Assembly: GCF_014643635.1 (NCBI RefSeq)
Contig: NZ_BMJV01000005.1
Coordinates: 310,274 to 374,273 of the forward strand
DNA: 64,000 bases
Reading direction: 5' to 3'
Source of the DNA: Salipiger pallidus
GTDB lineage: Bacteria; Pseudomonadota; Alphaproteobacteria; Rhodobacterales; Rhodobacteraceae
The position numbers were made by a program, and so were the translations under genes. Position 1 is the first letter of the stretch. The number at the start of each line of letters is the position of its first letter. The notes beneath the pieces are model-generated. The model ran no database searches and had not been told where the DNA came from. It saw only the letters and a list, made by a program, of their open reading frames with translations. Positions 43,249-53,700 of this stretch are shown in pieces.

Positions 43249-43362
43249 CTACTCTGCGGCCACCGTCTCCAGCAGGTCGGTGATGTCGCCGCCTTCAGCA
43301 TAGGGCGGCGGGCCCTCACTTAGAAGGCCCGCCACTTTCGCCTGATGATTGGCCTCGCGCAT
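43249..43362 (-). CDS. Possible 37-residue prophage peptide
   Basis: A short frame, MREANHQAKVAGLLSEGPPP followed by an acidic end DITDLLETVAAE. It encloses the second copy of the repeated hairpin. A GAGGCG lies upstream at a rather long distance. Codon use is like its neighbours, but size alone makes it uncertain. Confidence 0.35.
   Translation of the reverse strand: MREANHQAKVAGLLSEGPPPYAEGGDITDLLETVAAE
43303..43333. repeat. Repeated hairpin, copy 2
   Basis: Second copy of the hairpin at 42921-42951, with GGCGGGCC/GGCCCGCC arms (loop about 11 bases). In both copies the - strand frame around it encodes a Gly-Pro-Pro-Pro-Tyr stretch, so the repeat may be a duplicated coding segment instead of a terminator. 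Confidence 0.5.
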
Positions 43363-43388
43363 CTGCTAATGCGCCTCATGAGGGAATG

Positions 43389-43414
43389 CCGCAAAGCTCC
43401 GCCGAGCTTTGCGG
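43389..43414. repeat. Perfect 11-bp inverted repeat
   Basis: CCGCAAAGCTC and GAGCTTTGCGG are separated by four bases, in the 213-base gap between the holin-like gene and the small genes. It could be the terminator of the lysis genes, though no T run follows on the - strand. Confidence 0.55.
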
Positions 43415-43575
43415 CCTTACTGATCAAGCATCGCAACGTGATCAGGAAGGTGACATTGGGGATGCCACACAACCCAGAGTACACAGGCTCGTTATCGAAG
43501 CAACGGTTTCAAGCAGGGTTTAGCGTTGACCACCTGAGAACCTCGGATTGCATACACGCAACGCAGATTGGTACT

Positions 43576-43797
43576 TCAGGTGCGTCCCCCCAGCCTTTTC
43601 ACCCAGCGCGACCAGGCAAAGGTGCCGCCGCTGAACAGGCCGTAGAGGAGGACCGCCAGAACGGTGGACGCGGTGTTGATGTCGATGGTGACGAGGCCGG
43701 CCGCCTTGTCATAGGCCACGAAGGGCAGCGCCGCGGTGAGGCCCGCAAGGGGCAGCAGGATGAATACCCGCAGCAGCAGGGCGATTTGTCCGGTCAT
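43576..43797 (-). CDS. Putative holin
   Basis: A 73-residue protein with two hydrophobic helices (LLLRVFILLPLAGLTAALPF and STVLAVLLYGLFSGGTFAWS) and a short basic end (RWVKRLGGRT). Size, two helices and position two genes from the endolysin fit a phage holin that opens the inner membrane at lysis. Holins share little sequence, so the call rests on layout and context. Confidence 0.55.
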   Translation of the reverse strand: MTGQIALLLRVFILLPLAGLTAALPFVAYDKAAGLVTIDINTASTVLAVLLYGLFSGGTFAWSRWVKRLGGRT

Positions 43798-43877
43798 GAT
43801 GAAGTCCTTTCAGGAAAAGCGGCACGCGGCCGCGGGGAAGACCAGCGCGAGGCGCCAGTCGTTGGGGAATGCGGCGA

Positions 43878-44168
43878 TCAGCAGGCGCGCCATTCGCCGC
43901 CCTGCAGCCAGCCATGCCAGTGGCCCTGCCAGTTGATCGAGGGCGACAGCTCAGGCGCGGACGTGCTGCCGTTCCAGCACCAGCTCGGGCCGGCCTTGGG
44001 CTTGAAGCCGTTGCCGATCTTGAGACGCTGCTTGGTGCCGCAGCCGCAAGGGCAGAAGTGCAGCCAGACCTGCGTGCCGTCTTCGTCAGGATCTGCGACC
44101 CAGAACGAGCCGGGCGTCTGATCGCCGAAGAAGGCGTTGCGGTCGCGGTAGTGGACGGCCCGGGTCAT
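43878..44168 (-). CDS. DUF6527-like phage protein
   Basis: A 96-residue protein with a compact cysteine/histidine cluster (VWLHFCPCGCGTKQRL) that probably binds zinc, and a tryptophan-rich C-terminus (SINWQGHWHGWLQGGEWRAC). This pattern matches DUF6527 proteins found beside phage endolysins. The ATG at 44168 overlaps the endolysin stop by four bases (ATGA). Its role is unknown. Confidence 0.65.
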   Translation of the reverse strand: MTRAVHYRDRNAFFGDQTPGSFWVADPDEDGTQVWLHFCPCGCGTKQRLKIGNGFKPKAGPSWCWNGSTSAPELSPSINWQGHWHGWLQGGEWRAC

Positions 44169-44965
44169 CCCAGCGTTGCCCGCTGGAAGTGCATGGCATC
44201 GCCACCCCAGAGCCGGATCGCCGGGAGCCACTGGTGGGCCTCCATGATGTCGAGGAAGTCCTGGTACTCGGGGCCGCAGAACAGCGCCTCCGGGCAGCCC
44301 ATGCGCAGCGCGTTCGGCGCGGCATAGAAGTCGATCGCGCAGCCGTAGGCGTGCATCGACCATTTCGAACCGCCGCGCATCCGCCGGTGGTTGTAGCACC
44401 CGGCGAAGCGGTCAATCCCGAGCGCCTGCATGCGGGCGAGGCCGTAGTGCTCATGCACCGCCTCGAGCGCCGCCCGAAGCTGCGGCGCCGCGCGCTGGTG
44501 CACGCTGATCCGGGTCACGGTCTGGTCGAGGTTCCAGTCGATGCGCAGCGGGAAGGACAGGCTGATCTGCGAAAGCTGGCTCTGCACGTCGGCGCCGGGC
44601 GTGCCGTAATAGGCGGCGCAGTCCCCTTGGCGCGGGATATCATCCGGCCACACTTTATCGGTGATCGGGGCACGGTCGACCTGAGACGGCGTGCCGGCGC
44701 GGTGGCTGCGGTAGGCGATCAGCGCCTCGTTGGTGTTGTGCCCGGCCCAGCCGTCCACCGCCCCGGCATCGAAGCCCATGCCATTGAGCACCCGCTGGCC
44801 GGCCGCGACCAGCCGCCGGCGGCGGGCCCAGCCCGCGCTTGAGGCGTCGGCGTTGCGCTCGGTGATCTCGACCCCCGCGAGGGTCTTCGGGCCGTCGATG
44901 CCGTCGATGGCCCCGGAGTAGTAGCGCAGCTCAGCCAGAAGCGTCTGCACGTCGCTCGTGTTCAT
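44165..44965 (-). CDS. Phage endolysin: peptidoglycan-binding and M15-type peptidase domains
   Basis: A 266-residue lysis enzyme. Residues about 1-85 contain two short peptidoglycan-binding-like repeats (LRYYSGAIDGIDGPKTLAGV and NGMGFDAGAVDGWAGHNTNEAL). The C-terminal part (about 140-260) is an M15/D-Ala-D-Ala carboxypeptidase-like domain with a zinc site suggested by SMHAYGCAIDFYAAPN (His and Asp) and GGDAMHFQRA (His). It would cut peptide cross-links in the cell wall at the end of the lytic cycle. It precedes the DUF6527 and holin genes. Confidence 0.82.
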   Translation of the reverse strand: MNTSDVQTLLAELRYYSGAIDGIDGPKTLAGVEITERNADASSAGWARRRRLVAAGQRVLNGMGFDAGAVDGWAGHNTNEALIAYRSHRAGTPSQVDRAPITDKVWPDDIPRQGDCAAYYGTPGADVQSQLSQISLSFPLRIDWNLDQTVTRISVHQRAAPQLRAALEAVHEHYGLARMQALGIDRFAGCYNHRRMRGGSKWSMHAYGCAIDFYAAPNALRMGCPEALFCGPEYQDFLDIMEAHQWLPAIRLWGGDAMHFQRATLG

Positions 44966-44981
44966 GATGATCTCCCATGCG

Positions 44982-45002
44982 AAAAGGCCCCGCAGGCGGG
45001 GC
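44982..45002 (-). terminator. Terminator between the TM-protein gene and the endolysin gene
   Basis: GCCCCGC (44987-44993) and GCGGGGC (44996-45002) form a stem. On the - strand it is followed by CTTTTC. It is positioned 26 bases past the stop of the upstream gene. Confidence 0.7.
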
Positions 45003-45027
45003 GTGGTGGATTGCGACGTCGGGTGGG

Positions 45028-45633
45028 TCAGGTGCCCGGCAGAAGCCGGTAGGACAGGCTGTCGGTGCGGTCCTCGAGCGTGGTCTCGCCCTCCGCACCG
45101 GGACAGCGATAGGTCAGCGTCAGGTAGACCACTACCCGCCCAGGCCGAAGCACATCCGGCGGGACCATCTCGACCCGCAGGCGCTGGGTGTTGGTGTCGA
45201 TCTGGCGGCTCACCGGGCCCTTGCGGGACCGCTCGCCCGGCGTCGGGATGTTGAGCTCATCGGTGAAGATCGGCACCCAGTCGATGAGGCGGCACCCCTC
45301 CCCGAGCCGGGTCCGAGCGATGACCAAGATCATCACCACGTCGTCGCCCTGCGTCACCGGCTCTTGGATGTAGCTGAGCCCTTCAGGCTGGCGGATCACC
45401 CGGTCCTCGCCATTGGCCCGCGCCACGTCGAGCTGCAGCTGCTGCACCGTCGCCTCGAGCCGGCGGAAGTCCTCCACGAAGCCTGAGGCCATGGTGTAGA
45501 TCTCGCGCAGCGGTCCGAAGGTCATGCCCCAGATCAGGCTGCAGCCGCCGAAGATGGCGGCTATGGCCCCCATGATCTTGCCTGCCTCGATCAGCCGGCC
45601 TTTCCAGGTGCGCGGGAACTCGTCACCGGTCAT
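45028..45633 (-). CDS. Phage protein with one membrane helix, function unknown
   Basis: A 201-residue protein. After a short start (MTGDEFPRTWKGRLIEAG) comes one hydrophobic helix (IMGAIAAIFGGCSLIWGMTF), then a coiled-coil-like part (FRRLEATVQQLQLDVARANG) and a beta-rich domain with VVMILVIARTRLGEGCRLID. The ATG at 45633 has GGGAG upstream; the ATG at 45648 is an alternative. Position beside the endolysin suggests a lysis-associated or spanin-like role, but no motif proves it. Strong terminators lie on both sides. Confidence 0.6.
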   Translation of the reverse strand: MTGDEFPRTWKGRLIEAGKIMGAIAAIFGGCSLIWGMTFGPLREIYTMASGFVEDFRRLEATVQQLQLDVARANGEDRVIRQPEGLSYIQEPVTQGDDVVMILVIARTRLGEGCRLIDWVPIFTDELNIPTPGERSRKGPVSRQIDTNTQRLRVEMVPPDVLRPGRVVVYLTLTYRCPGAEGETTLEDRTDSLSYRLLPGT

Positions 45634-45672
45634 ACTTCTGTCTCCCATTCGGCCTCCGATGGTCCGAGGTCA

Positions 45673-45695
45673 TAAAAAAGCCCGCGCGAAGCGGG
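45673..45695 (-). terminator. Rho-independent terminator of the tail operon
   Basis: GCCCGC (45679-45684) and GCGGGC (45690-45695) with loop GCGAA. On the - strand the stem is directly followed by six T residues. It lies about 60 bases after the stop of the DUF4376 gene and ends the long tail-gene operon. Confidence 0.9.
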
Positions 45696-45754
45696 CGGTG
45701 GTCAGCGGATGCCGCCGACCGGCCTGTGCTAGCCGGTCAGCTCTGTGTAGACGC

Positions 45755-46180
45755 TCATGCAGGCCAGTGCGCGTCGTCGGTGAAGTCGTCGGGCAGCACG
45801 GCCAAGTTTTTCATCTGTCGGGCTGTGAAAATGTGGAGCTGTTTGTGCCGCTTCGCAGCCTTTCCCATAGCGAGAGTGGTCTGCGCGTCCATCGGCGTCA
45901 GACTGTTGTCCGCGGCGATCCACGCGAAGTCTACGTTCGGATCATCCCACCGAAGGTCGCCCGGCAGCGCGCCGTTGACGATGGCCTCGAGCGCACTGGT
46001 GGCGGCGCCCGCCATGTTCTCGAGGTCTTCAGGGCGTGTCTGGTACTCCACGCCCTCGAAGGTGAAGCCGCCGCTGATGCGACGGTCGCGCTCGACGGTG
46101 ATCTGCGCGAGCTTCGCGGCACGCGCCTCGGCCGCTTTGTCCTCAGCGGTGATGACCAGGCTCATGTCGATGTTGCTCAT
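45755..46180 (-). CDS. DUF4376-type phage tail-associated protein
   Basis: A 141-residue protein with the DUF4376 pattern: an Asp/Ala/Arg-rich helix (AAEARAAKLAQITVERDRRI), GGFTFEGVEYQTRPEDLENM, a segment FAWIAADNSLTPMDAQTTL and KRHKQLHIFTARQMK. Such proteins are encoded just after tail fibres and may aid their assembly. The start overlaps the preceding stop by four bases (ATGA). Confidence 0.7.
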   Translation of the reverse strand: MSNIDMSLVITAEDKAAEARAAKLAQITVERDRRISGGFTFEGVEYQTRPEDLENMAGAATSALEAIVNGALPGDLRWDDPNVDFAWIAADNSLTPMDAQTTLAMGKAAKRHKQLHIFTARQMKNLAVLPDDFTDDAHWPA

Positions 46181-46494
46181 GCCGCGACCTCCTCGGCGTT
46201 GTAGGGCGGAAGCTCGACCGGGCCGTCGGCCACGTCGACCAGCGGCTCGGGGAAACGGGTTTCTTCGGGGGCGTCGGCCCCGTGCGGCAGGACGACCGGC
46301 ACCGTCAGCACGCCAGCCTCGTCGCGGGTCACGTCGCCTGCAATCCAGTCGCAGGTGATCGCGGCGCGGGGCAGCGTGGCCCCGGCAGGCACGTCGATGA
46401 AGTCGAACACCTCGCCGTTGATGGTCAGGGTGTCGCCGCTCTTGGATAGCTCAAGCTGCGTGTCGAGGCGGATGGGGGAGAGGATGATTTTCAT
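46177..46494 (-). CDS. Hypothetical phage tail-operon protein
   Basis: A 105-residue, mostly beta, acidic protein (MKIILSPIRLDTQLELSKSG ... VPAGATLPRAAITCDWIAGD). This kind of protein is common next to the tail fibre in phages of related bacteria, where it has no assigned role. Twelve bases separate it from the fibre gene, and it overlaps the DUF4376 gene. Confidence 0.6.
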   Translation of the reverse strand: MKIILSPIRLDTQLELSKSGDTLTINGEVFDFIDVPAGATLPRAAITCDWIAGDVTRDEAGVLTVPVVLPHGADAPEETRFPEPLVDVADGPVELPPYNAEEVAA

Positions 46495-46506
46495 GTGGTT
46501 GCTCCT

Positions 46507-47718
46507 TTAGAACCAGAACCCTTTGGCTTTCCAATAAACACGCACAAGGTCGCCGGACGCGAACCCAGCCGATGCTCCGGCGACGGTCCTGACTACGATC
46601 TGCGCCGATCCGGTTGCGAGGTTCGCGGTCGTCACAGGCCCAATGTCGAAGTGTGTGGGCGTGTAAGAAGACTCCGAAACGCAGACGGTGCCTTCCAGGT
46701 TGGGTTTTCTGTCAGCAGCGAAAGAAGCGGGGAAAGGGGCCGGGAAATTTTGGAGAACCCCAACCTGCCCACTATTGACGTATGCGAGGTCTACAATACC
46801 CCAGCACTCCATCGATCCATCGGCGTACTTCCGGTAGCTTCCGTTGGCATTGCTACCGCGCTCAATAAGCGCCCCGGTCGGCACGCCGTCAGACTGGCTG
46901 ACCGTGCCGAGAACGGACCCCTGATGATACATCTCGAACCACCGCTTGTAAGAGCCGCCAAATGCAGCGCGGAAGAACATGCGGCTCGCGTTGTCCTTGA
47001 AGACTAGCTGCGCCGCCTGTTCAGAGGCTCCGCCGAAACGCCGAAGCTGCAGGCCGTAGCCAGCGCTACCCGGCACGGGCAGTGTGCCAGCCGCCGCGTT
47101 CGTGAACTGGAAGAACTCGACAGGAATATCCTGCGCGTCCAGATCCGACACGAACGGCACGTTGTTGACTGCGCCGGGGCCGAAGTCCCCCACCTTCGTA
47201 ACCCTTCCGGCGGTGGTGTCGTCGTTGCTCTGCGTGACCGCGAGGCCGTTCAGAAGCACGTCGAGTTGCAGCCCCGCGCTCGACAGACGCCCCCGGCGCG
47301 CGCCGCCCGTGACGAGATCCAGCATGTCGTTGCCAGGCAGGTTGACCCCGGTGTTGGTGTCCGACGCCCCGCGAACAGACGGTGCGTTATTCGTCCCTGC
47401 CGGGAAGCGCCCAGCCAGCGTGCCCTCGTTGTGGCTGCGCATCTCAGAGATCGCACCGTAGAGCGCATCGCTGGCGTCCTGCAGGAAGCCCTCGATGGGC
47501 AGGATGTCGTAGACCGCCCCGGTCTGCGTGGACCCCTGATAGGCCCGTGTGAGCGTGATCTGCGTGTTGCTGACCACACTCGCGATCTCATACAGCCGAT
47601 TGTCCGGCATGTAGATCGCCTGCCCGGGCGTGACGTTCGCCACCCAAGCGGTGCCGACCCCGTTGACCGTCGTGTTGCCATTCGTGACGGACACAGTGCC
47701 GTCGCCATACCATGCCAT
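46507..47718 (-). CDS. Phage tail fibre-like protein
   Basis: A 403-residue beta-rich protein. The N-terminus (MAWYGDGTVSVTNGNTTVNG..WVANVTPGQAIYMPDN) is typical of fibre and baseplate-attached proteins. Middle segments rich in Asn, Gly and Thr follow, and a C-terminal part with SAAQLVFKD-like strands and FGGSYKRWFEMYHQG resembles the knob repeats of phage and pyocin fibres. It probably contributes to host recognition. It follows the giant J-like gene by five bases. Confidence 0.72.
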   Translation of the reverse strand: MAWYGDGTVSVTNGNTTVNGVGTAWVANVTPGQAIYMPDNRLYEIASVVSNTQITLTRAYQGSTQTGAVYDILPIEGFLQDASDALYGAISEMRSHNEGTLAGRFPAGTNNAPSVRGASDTNTGVNLPGNDMLDLVTGGARRGRLSSAGLQLDVLLNGLAVTQSNDDTTAGRVTKVGDFGPGAVNNVPFVSDLDAQDIPVEFFQFTNAAAGTLPVPGSAGYGLQLRRFGGASEQAAQLVFKDNASRMFFRAAFGGSYKRWFEMYHQGSVLGTVSQSDGVPTGALIERGSNANGSYRKYADGSMECWGIVDLAYVNSGQVGVLQNFPAPFPASFAADRKPNLEGTVCVSESSYTPTHFDIGPVTTANLATGSAQIVVRTVAGASAGFASGDLVRVYWKAKGFWF

Positions 47719-47723
47719 TGATC

Positions 47724-50700
47724 TTACCTCTTGATCTGTTGTGCGAAGAAATCGACCCGGCAGATCCGCATGCGCGGACTGCCCGGTTGGAGCCGCGCCC
47801 GCAGGCGATACCGCCGCTGTTCGGTGGCGCTGCGAAGGTCCGCTGTCGCGTGTGTGAACGGGATCATCTGACCGTCAGCGGCCTTGCCGGGGATGATCCC
47901 GGTCGCCGAGAAGCGGATGCCTTCCCACGCGCTCCACGGCGCCTGTTCGTTGGCGCGATACTGCATCTCGTAGGCCACCAGCCCCCACGCCTGACCATCG
48001 GGGGCGTCGATGTTGCAGCTGGCGTCGAGCCGCACGCTCGAACCGGCCTCGACATCCATCGGGTCAAGCGTGATGAGCGTGGTGTAGTCGGCGCTGCTCA
48101 CGAGGATGAAGTCAGCGTCAGCCGTGGACGCATAGGGCCAGGCAAACACATGAGCCTGCGAAGACACCGCGCCCGGCGCGATAATCTCCCCGGTGACGGT
48201 CAGATTGCCCACCACGATCTCATCGGCGAAGAGCTGCGAGATCACCGCCGTGTCGATCTGGGCAATGCCGGTGATCTGCACGTAGTCCGCTGCCAGCCGG
48301 AACGTGCTGACTGGGCCGCCGACACCGTCGCTGACGCTCACCGCCTCGAGGACGTTTTCGCCGTTGAGCTGGAAGATGAAGCCCGAGTTGATTCCGTTCA
48401 GCCCAGCCTGAGCGAAGGCGGTGGCCGAGGCCATCGCCGTCAGATCGCCATAGCTCGCCGAGATCTGCCGCTCGACAGCGGCCACCGCGCCATCTGCGTC
48501 CACGCGCGTTGCCTCGACCGTCTCGACACGGGCGCGCACGTCCGTTTCGGTGGCCGAGACGCGCTCGACGCGCAAGCTGGTCGCAAAGCCCCATCCAACG
48601 CCACCGACGCTGCGACGGAACCGAATGCGGGCCGACGCCGCCCACGGCGGGACTGTCACGAGGTCGAGGTCGTCGTGGTCGGTCCACGCCGTGGCATTGG
48701 ATTGTGCCTCGCGAACCTGATCCGCGCCCGACAGCACGTTCCCGGCGGCGTCGAAAAAGATGAAGCGGAACCCCTGCAGGGCATTGCCGCCCGATGCAGC
48801 CGCCGAACGGAACGACACGCGGAACTGTTGGCCCGGCTGCACCGGCACGCCGTCAACGATGACCGCACCGCTGTAGTCATTCGCCGCCGAGCGCAACACG
48901 AAGGGGGTCGGGGCATTCTGGACCGCCGCAAATGCCGTGGTGCCACGGGGGATCACGGCAAAGCCGGTATCGACATCGGACCACCCGTCAAGGCGGTCCG
49001 TCAGGAAGTCCCCGTTCGGAACGAGTTGCCCGGCGCCGAGGCTGGCCTCGATGACATTGGCGCGCCCGGCGAGCGCGGTCAGGCTGTCGCCTTGCTCTTC
49101 AACCTGCGTGGTGACGCCATCAAGAGACGTTGCCGTTGCGGCAAGGCCGGAATCGGCGTCGTAGAGAGTAGCGCTCATCTGGGCCACGGTCTGAGCGATC
49201 ACCGACGAGGACGAAGCGCTGACCGTGTTGATCTGGTCAATCTCACCGTGTGCTGCCGCGAGCCCGGTGCTAGGATGGTTGACCGTGGCCTGCAATCCGA
49301 GATGGGCCTGCACCAGTGTGGAGTCCGAACTGACGTCCACGGTGTTGATCTGGTCGATCTCGCCATGAGCAGCCGCCAAGCCAGTATTCGGATCATTGAC
49401 CGCGCCTCGGACCGTCAAGAACGCTTGCACCAGTGCGGAGTCCGAAGACAAATCCACGGTGTTCAGTTCGTTGATCTCACCGTGTGCAGCGGCCAAGCCT
49501 GTTTCGGGGTCGTTCACCGCCCCTCGTACCATCAGAAACGCCTGCACCAGTGCAGAGTCCGAGTTCACGTTCACGGTGTTGATCTGGTCGATCTCGCCAT
49601 GAGCAGCTTGGAGTCCCGTTTCCGGGTCGTTCACCACACCCTTAAGGCCGAGATAATCCTGCACCAGAGCAGAGTCCGAGCTCACATCGACCGTGTTCAG
49701 CGCCTCAATGCCACCGTGCGCTGCCGCCAGACCGGTTTCGGGGTCGTTCACCGTGCCCTGGATATTGAGGTGAGACTGCACCAGAGCCGAGCCGGAGTTC
49801 ACGTTCACCCTGTTGATTTCCGTGATCTGGCCTTGGGCGGTGCCGAGGGACGCCTCAATCCGGGAGATCTCCTCGGCCAGCGCCTCATCAGCCGTGGCCC
49901 GGGTGGTCTGCTCCTCGTTGATCACCGCTTGCGCTTCGCCAAGATCCGCCGAGAGCTGATTGGCCTGCCGCGCCAGCGCCTCGTCCGCCGAGGTGCGCGC
50001 GGTGCGCTCCGACACGATGCTGGCCTGGGCCTCTCCGAGCGCCGCCCCGAGAAGATCGCGCGCGTTGGCCTCGGCCAACAAGCCCTCTTCGACCCAGGTC
50101 CGCACCTCTTCCAGCGAGACGGCCACCGCGTCACGGACGTTCTCTTCAGCCGTAAATGCGTTCCACATGTCCACGATGCTGCGCGCGGTGCTTGCGCGCT
50201 GCTCGCCCTGTAGCTCCCGGACAGACGACACGATCAGCGTGCGGCTCGCAGCCTCTGCGGTCAGGCCTTCCTCGTTCCGCGCCACGCGGCCCGTCAGCTC
50301 GGTAACGGCGTCTGCGGTGCCTTCGGCCTGCCCGCTGACACTGGCGAGGCCAGCGCTGACCTGCGTTAGGGTCTGACCAAGAGCCTCATCCTCAGCGGCG
50401 CGAACACGCAGTTCGTCACGGATCTGCGCGTTCGAGGTGTCCACCGCGCCGCGCAGTTCGGTCACGTCCTCGGCAACGGCCCGGTCTTGCTCATCGACGT
50501 AAGCCTGCAGCTCCGAGCGCGCCTGTGCCTCGGCCACACGGATGGCCTCTTCCGCCTCGTAGCGCCCCCACATATCCGCGATGGACCGCGCGGTCAGATC
50601 GTTCACGTCCCGAGCGATGATCCGGGACGCCTCGACCGACTGGCGGATCGTGGCCGCATCCGGGATCGCCTCGATCACTTGCTCGGCGGCAGACAGGCGG

Positions 50701-53700
50701 GCGGTGTAAGGGTCGAACTCTTCCTTGGTCACGCGGTCTTCGATCAGACCTGCCATTGCATCGAGCGTGCTGGTCACGGTCGTCATGGTGACGAGGCCGC
50801 CATTGACGGTCAGGGCCGAAGCGTGCTGCTCGAGAGTGCCGTTGACGCCATCGAGGACAAGTTCGACCTCCCGCACATCCACGATCAGGTCATCGAGGAA
50901 CGGCAGCTGTGTCGGGTCCGTGAGGGCCCGAAACACCTCCTGATCGACATAGGCCTGAGTGGCATACAGCCCAAGCTGCGCGGTGGCCGCATCGAGGTTC
51001 ACTCGGACCTCCGAGACCTGATCCTGCAGATACTCGAACGCCTCGATCTTCACCGTGCCGTCCTCGGGATCGACGTAGATCCCGGCGCCAGTCAGGCGCT
51101 GGTCGGTGGACCACTGCAAGTCCATCAGCGCCATCATGCGTTGCATCAGATCGCGCCCGGTCTGCTCCACGGACCGGATGCGCGGCAGGGTGTCGGTGAG
51201 GCGCTGCGTTTCGACGTCCAGCCGCGTGGACAGCGGAACAGGCGCGGTGAGCGAGCCGATGGATCGCTCGATGGCCTCCGCCAGCGGCAGGCCGTCGAAC
51301 GTGCCGAACGTGCCGAAGCTCTCAAGCACGGCATCGCGCAGATCCCCCACGGTGCCGGTGGCGTCCTCGATGGGCTCGTCGTGCCGCTCAAATGCGGTGT
51401 TGATCCGCTCGCGCAACTCATCCGCAACGTCGTCAGCGGTCAGGCGCAGATCGGGAGTCGTCACCGGCAGCCAGCCCGACCATCGCCGCAGATCCGGCGC
51501 CCCAGTGACGAAGCTGGCGCGGATCTCGTAGGCCACATCCGGCAGCAGGACGTCCGAGAGCGTGATCGGTGTCTCCGAGGCCTCGGCAAAGCGGCCCCGG
51601 TCGAACACCTCGCCGGTGGCGGCCACCCGCAGCTGCCACGTCACGCGCACGGTGCGGTTGGTCGGCGCGACCCACGACAGGCGGATCGCCGGGCGGCGGG
51701 CGGTGCCGCTGGCATCGGCGATGCTGGCCGGAACGGCAGACGCAACAATCGCGGGCGGGGCCGGTGCGGCTGTCGTCGCCGTGACATCGGCGGGCGCGGC
51801 ACCCCAGCCGCGTGTCTTGCCGTCGCGCCCGGTGGTCCGGGCCTCGACGCTGTAGCTCACGCCCTCGTCCAGCGCGCCGGTGAGCAGGCTGTACTCGCCC
51901 GCCGGCACGGTCTCGCCGTAGGTCCAGGGCGTCTCGTCCTCGTCCGCCTCGCGCCAGCGCAGCTGCACCGTCACCCCATCGAGGTCCGCGCGGGACGCAA
52001 TGGGGGCCAGCTGCACCGCGATGCGCGGGCGCACCGACAGGTCCGGCAGGACAAGCTGGGTGCGATCCGACGAGTAGGCCGCGGTGATGACCGGCGCCGG
52101 CGGCAGGTCCGACGTCGCGGGGCGTGGCAGGGTGATGACCGGATCGTAGGCAGGGACCTCGGTGGTGGCCGCGTCCAGCACCCACGGGGCGGCGTCCACC
52201 ACCTCGATGAGCGCGGTCTCGTCCGCCTCGGGGCGCACAGCCATCACCAGCATGTCGGCGCTGCGCTGCTCGGTCTCCTCGATGGCGACGAGATCGCCCA
52301 CGTCGATCCACTCCTCGAGCACCTCAACGCTGGGCGTCCAGACGCGGGCCTGCGGGTCCACCGGCGAGGCCACGGCAAAGGCACGAATACCGGCGCGGGC
52401 ATTGCGCACCACCATCCGGAAGCTGGCCTGATCAAAGTCGAACACATCATCCAGCGTGATGCTGGTGATGAGGCCATTCTCATTCGTCAGCGCCTTCACC
52501 CGCGCTTCGCCGACACCGATCAGAGGCACGTCATGCACCAGCCGGATCTTTTCGCCGTGCTGGATATGAATGCTCTCCCAGTCCGCCTTGAACGAATGGG
52601 TCTCCGGGCGGTGCAACGCCGTGGCGAGGTGATAGCGGCCGAGCCGGTAGGTGTTGCCCTCGTCCTCGTCCTCAGCCGTCACGACAGTGCCGGGCAGCTG
52701 CAGGGTCTCAAGCTCGGTGGCGGTCTGGCGGGTGTACCCGTCCTTGAGCACCAGCACCTCGTCTTCCTGCCAGTCGAGCCGCTCAGAGCGGACCATGCAG
52801 CGGAAGCCATGGATCTCGCGTGGGAACGTCAGCTTCGAACGATAGTCCCAAGAGTTGCGCGGGGTGAACACCTGACGCACCGGCCCCGCCGCCCCTTCGC
52901 GCACCACGCTATAATGCATGTCAGCCAGGGTGCGGCGGGCGCGCCCGGCGGCGCAGATGATGTCCAGCACGTCCTTCAGCTGGGTGGCGGTGTCCACCAC
53001 GTAATCGCAGGTCCAGTGCGGCTCCTCGGCAGCCCAGGCATATAGCGTGGCGAGGTCGATCCGCTCATCGGCAACCGGGCGGCGCAGGTGGGGTCCACGC
53101 AGGGCCTGCGCGTAGATCCACGCCGGATGGCGCACCGGGCGCGGTTCGGTCCACTGCAGGTTGCCGTCCAGCTCCGGCGCCAGCTGCTGCACGATGGCGT
53201 TGAGGCTGTCGATCCGCCCGTTCAGCTGGTCGTTGGCCTTAATGCGCAGGGCGATCTCGGCAATGCCCTCATGGCTCGGCAGCTTGCCATCGCGGAAGGA
53301 CCGGATTGCGGTCAGGTAGCCCGCGTTCTGGTCTCCGCTGTCGTTGTCGATGCCATCGAGGCGCTCGACGCGGATGGCATACTCCCCCGGCTCCGGGAAC
53401 GTGATGTCGTAGCTGTAGCGCAGCAGCGTGGTGGACTTGGCACGGTAGGTCTTCTGCCCTGCCGTGATCCACGCGCCCTCATCCACGCCGCCTGCGACGG
53501 GCTGGTAGCTGAAGCGGAAGCTGGCCTCGTGCTTGCCTACGTCGCCGTCGTTGCTGTCGTACAGACCGCTCGTGAAGCTGATGTCCACGCTGGCCGAGAC
53601 AGTCTGCTCGCGGGTGTAGCGCACCACCGGCGCATCGCGGTCCGGAAGGTCGTTGTAGCTGTCCTCGGCCACATTGCTCGGGTAGAGCCGCATGGTCTCG

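Noticed and set aside
43345-44121. A 258-codon + strand frame across the lysis region
   Set aside because: It crosses several supported - strand genes and a perfect hairpin and has no protein character.
47712-50213. An 833-codon + strand frame with apparent repeats
   Set aside because: The apparent repeats are the mirror image of the 39-residue repeats of the J-like protein on the other strand.
50487-53045. An 852-codon + strand frame inside the J-like gene
   Set aside because: Antisense of a long GC-rich coding region; the translation is repetitive in Arg, His and Gly and has no domain structure, while the - strand frame is an intact tail protein.
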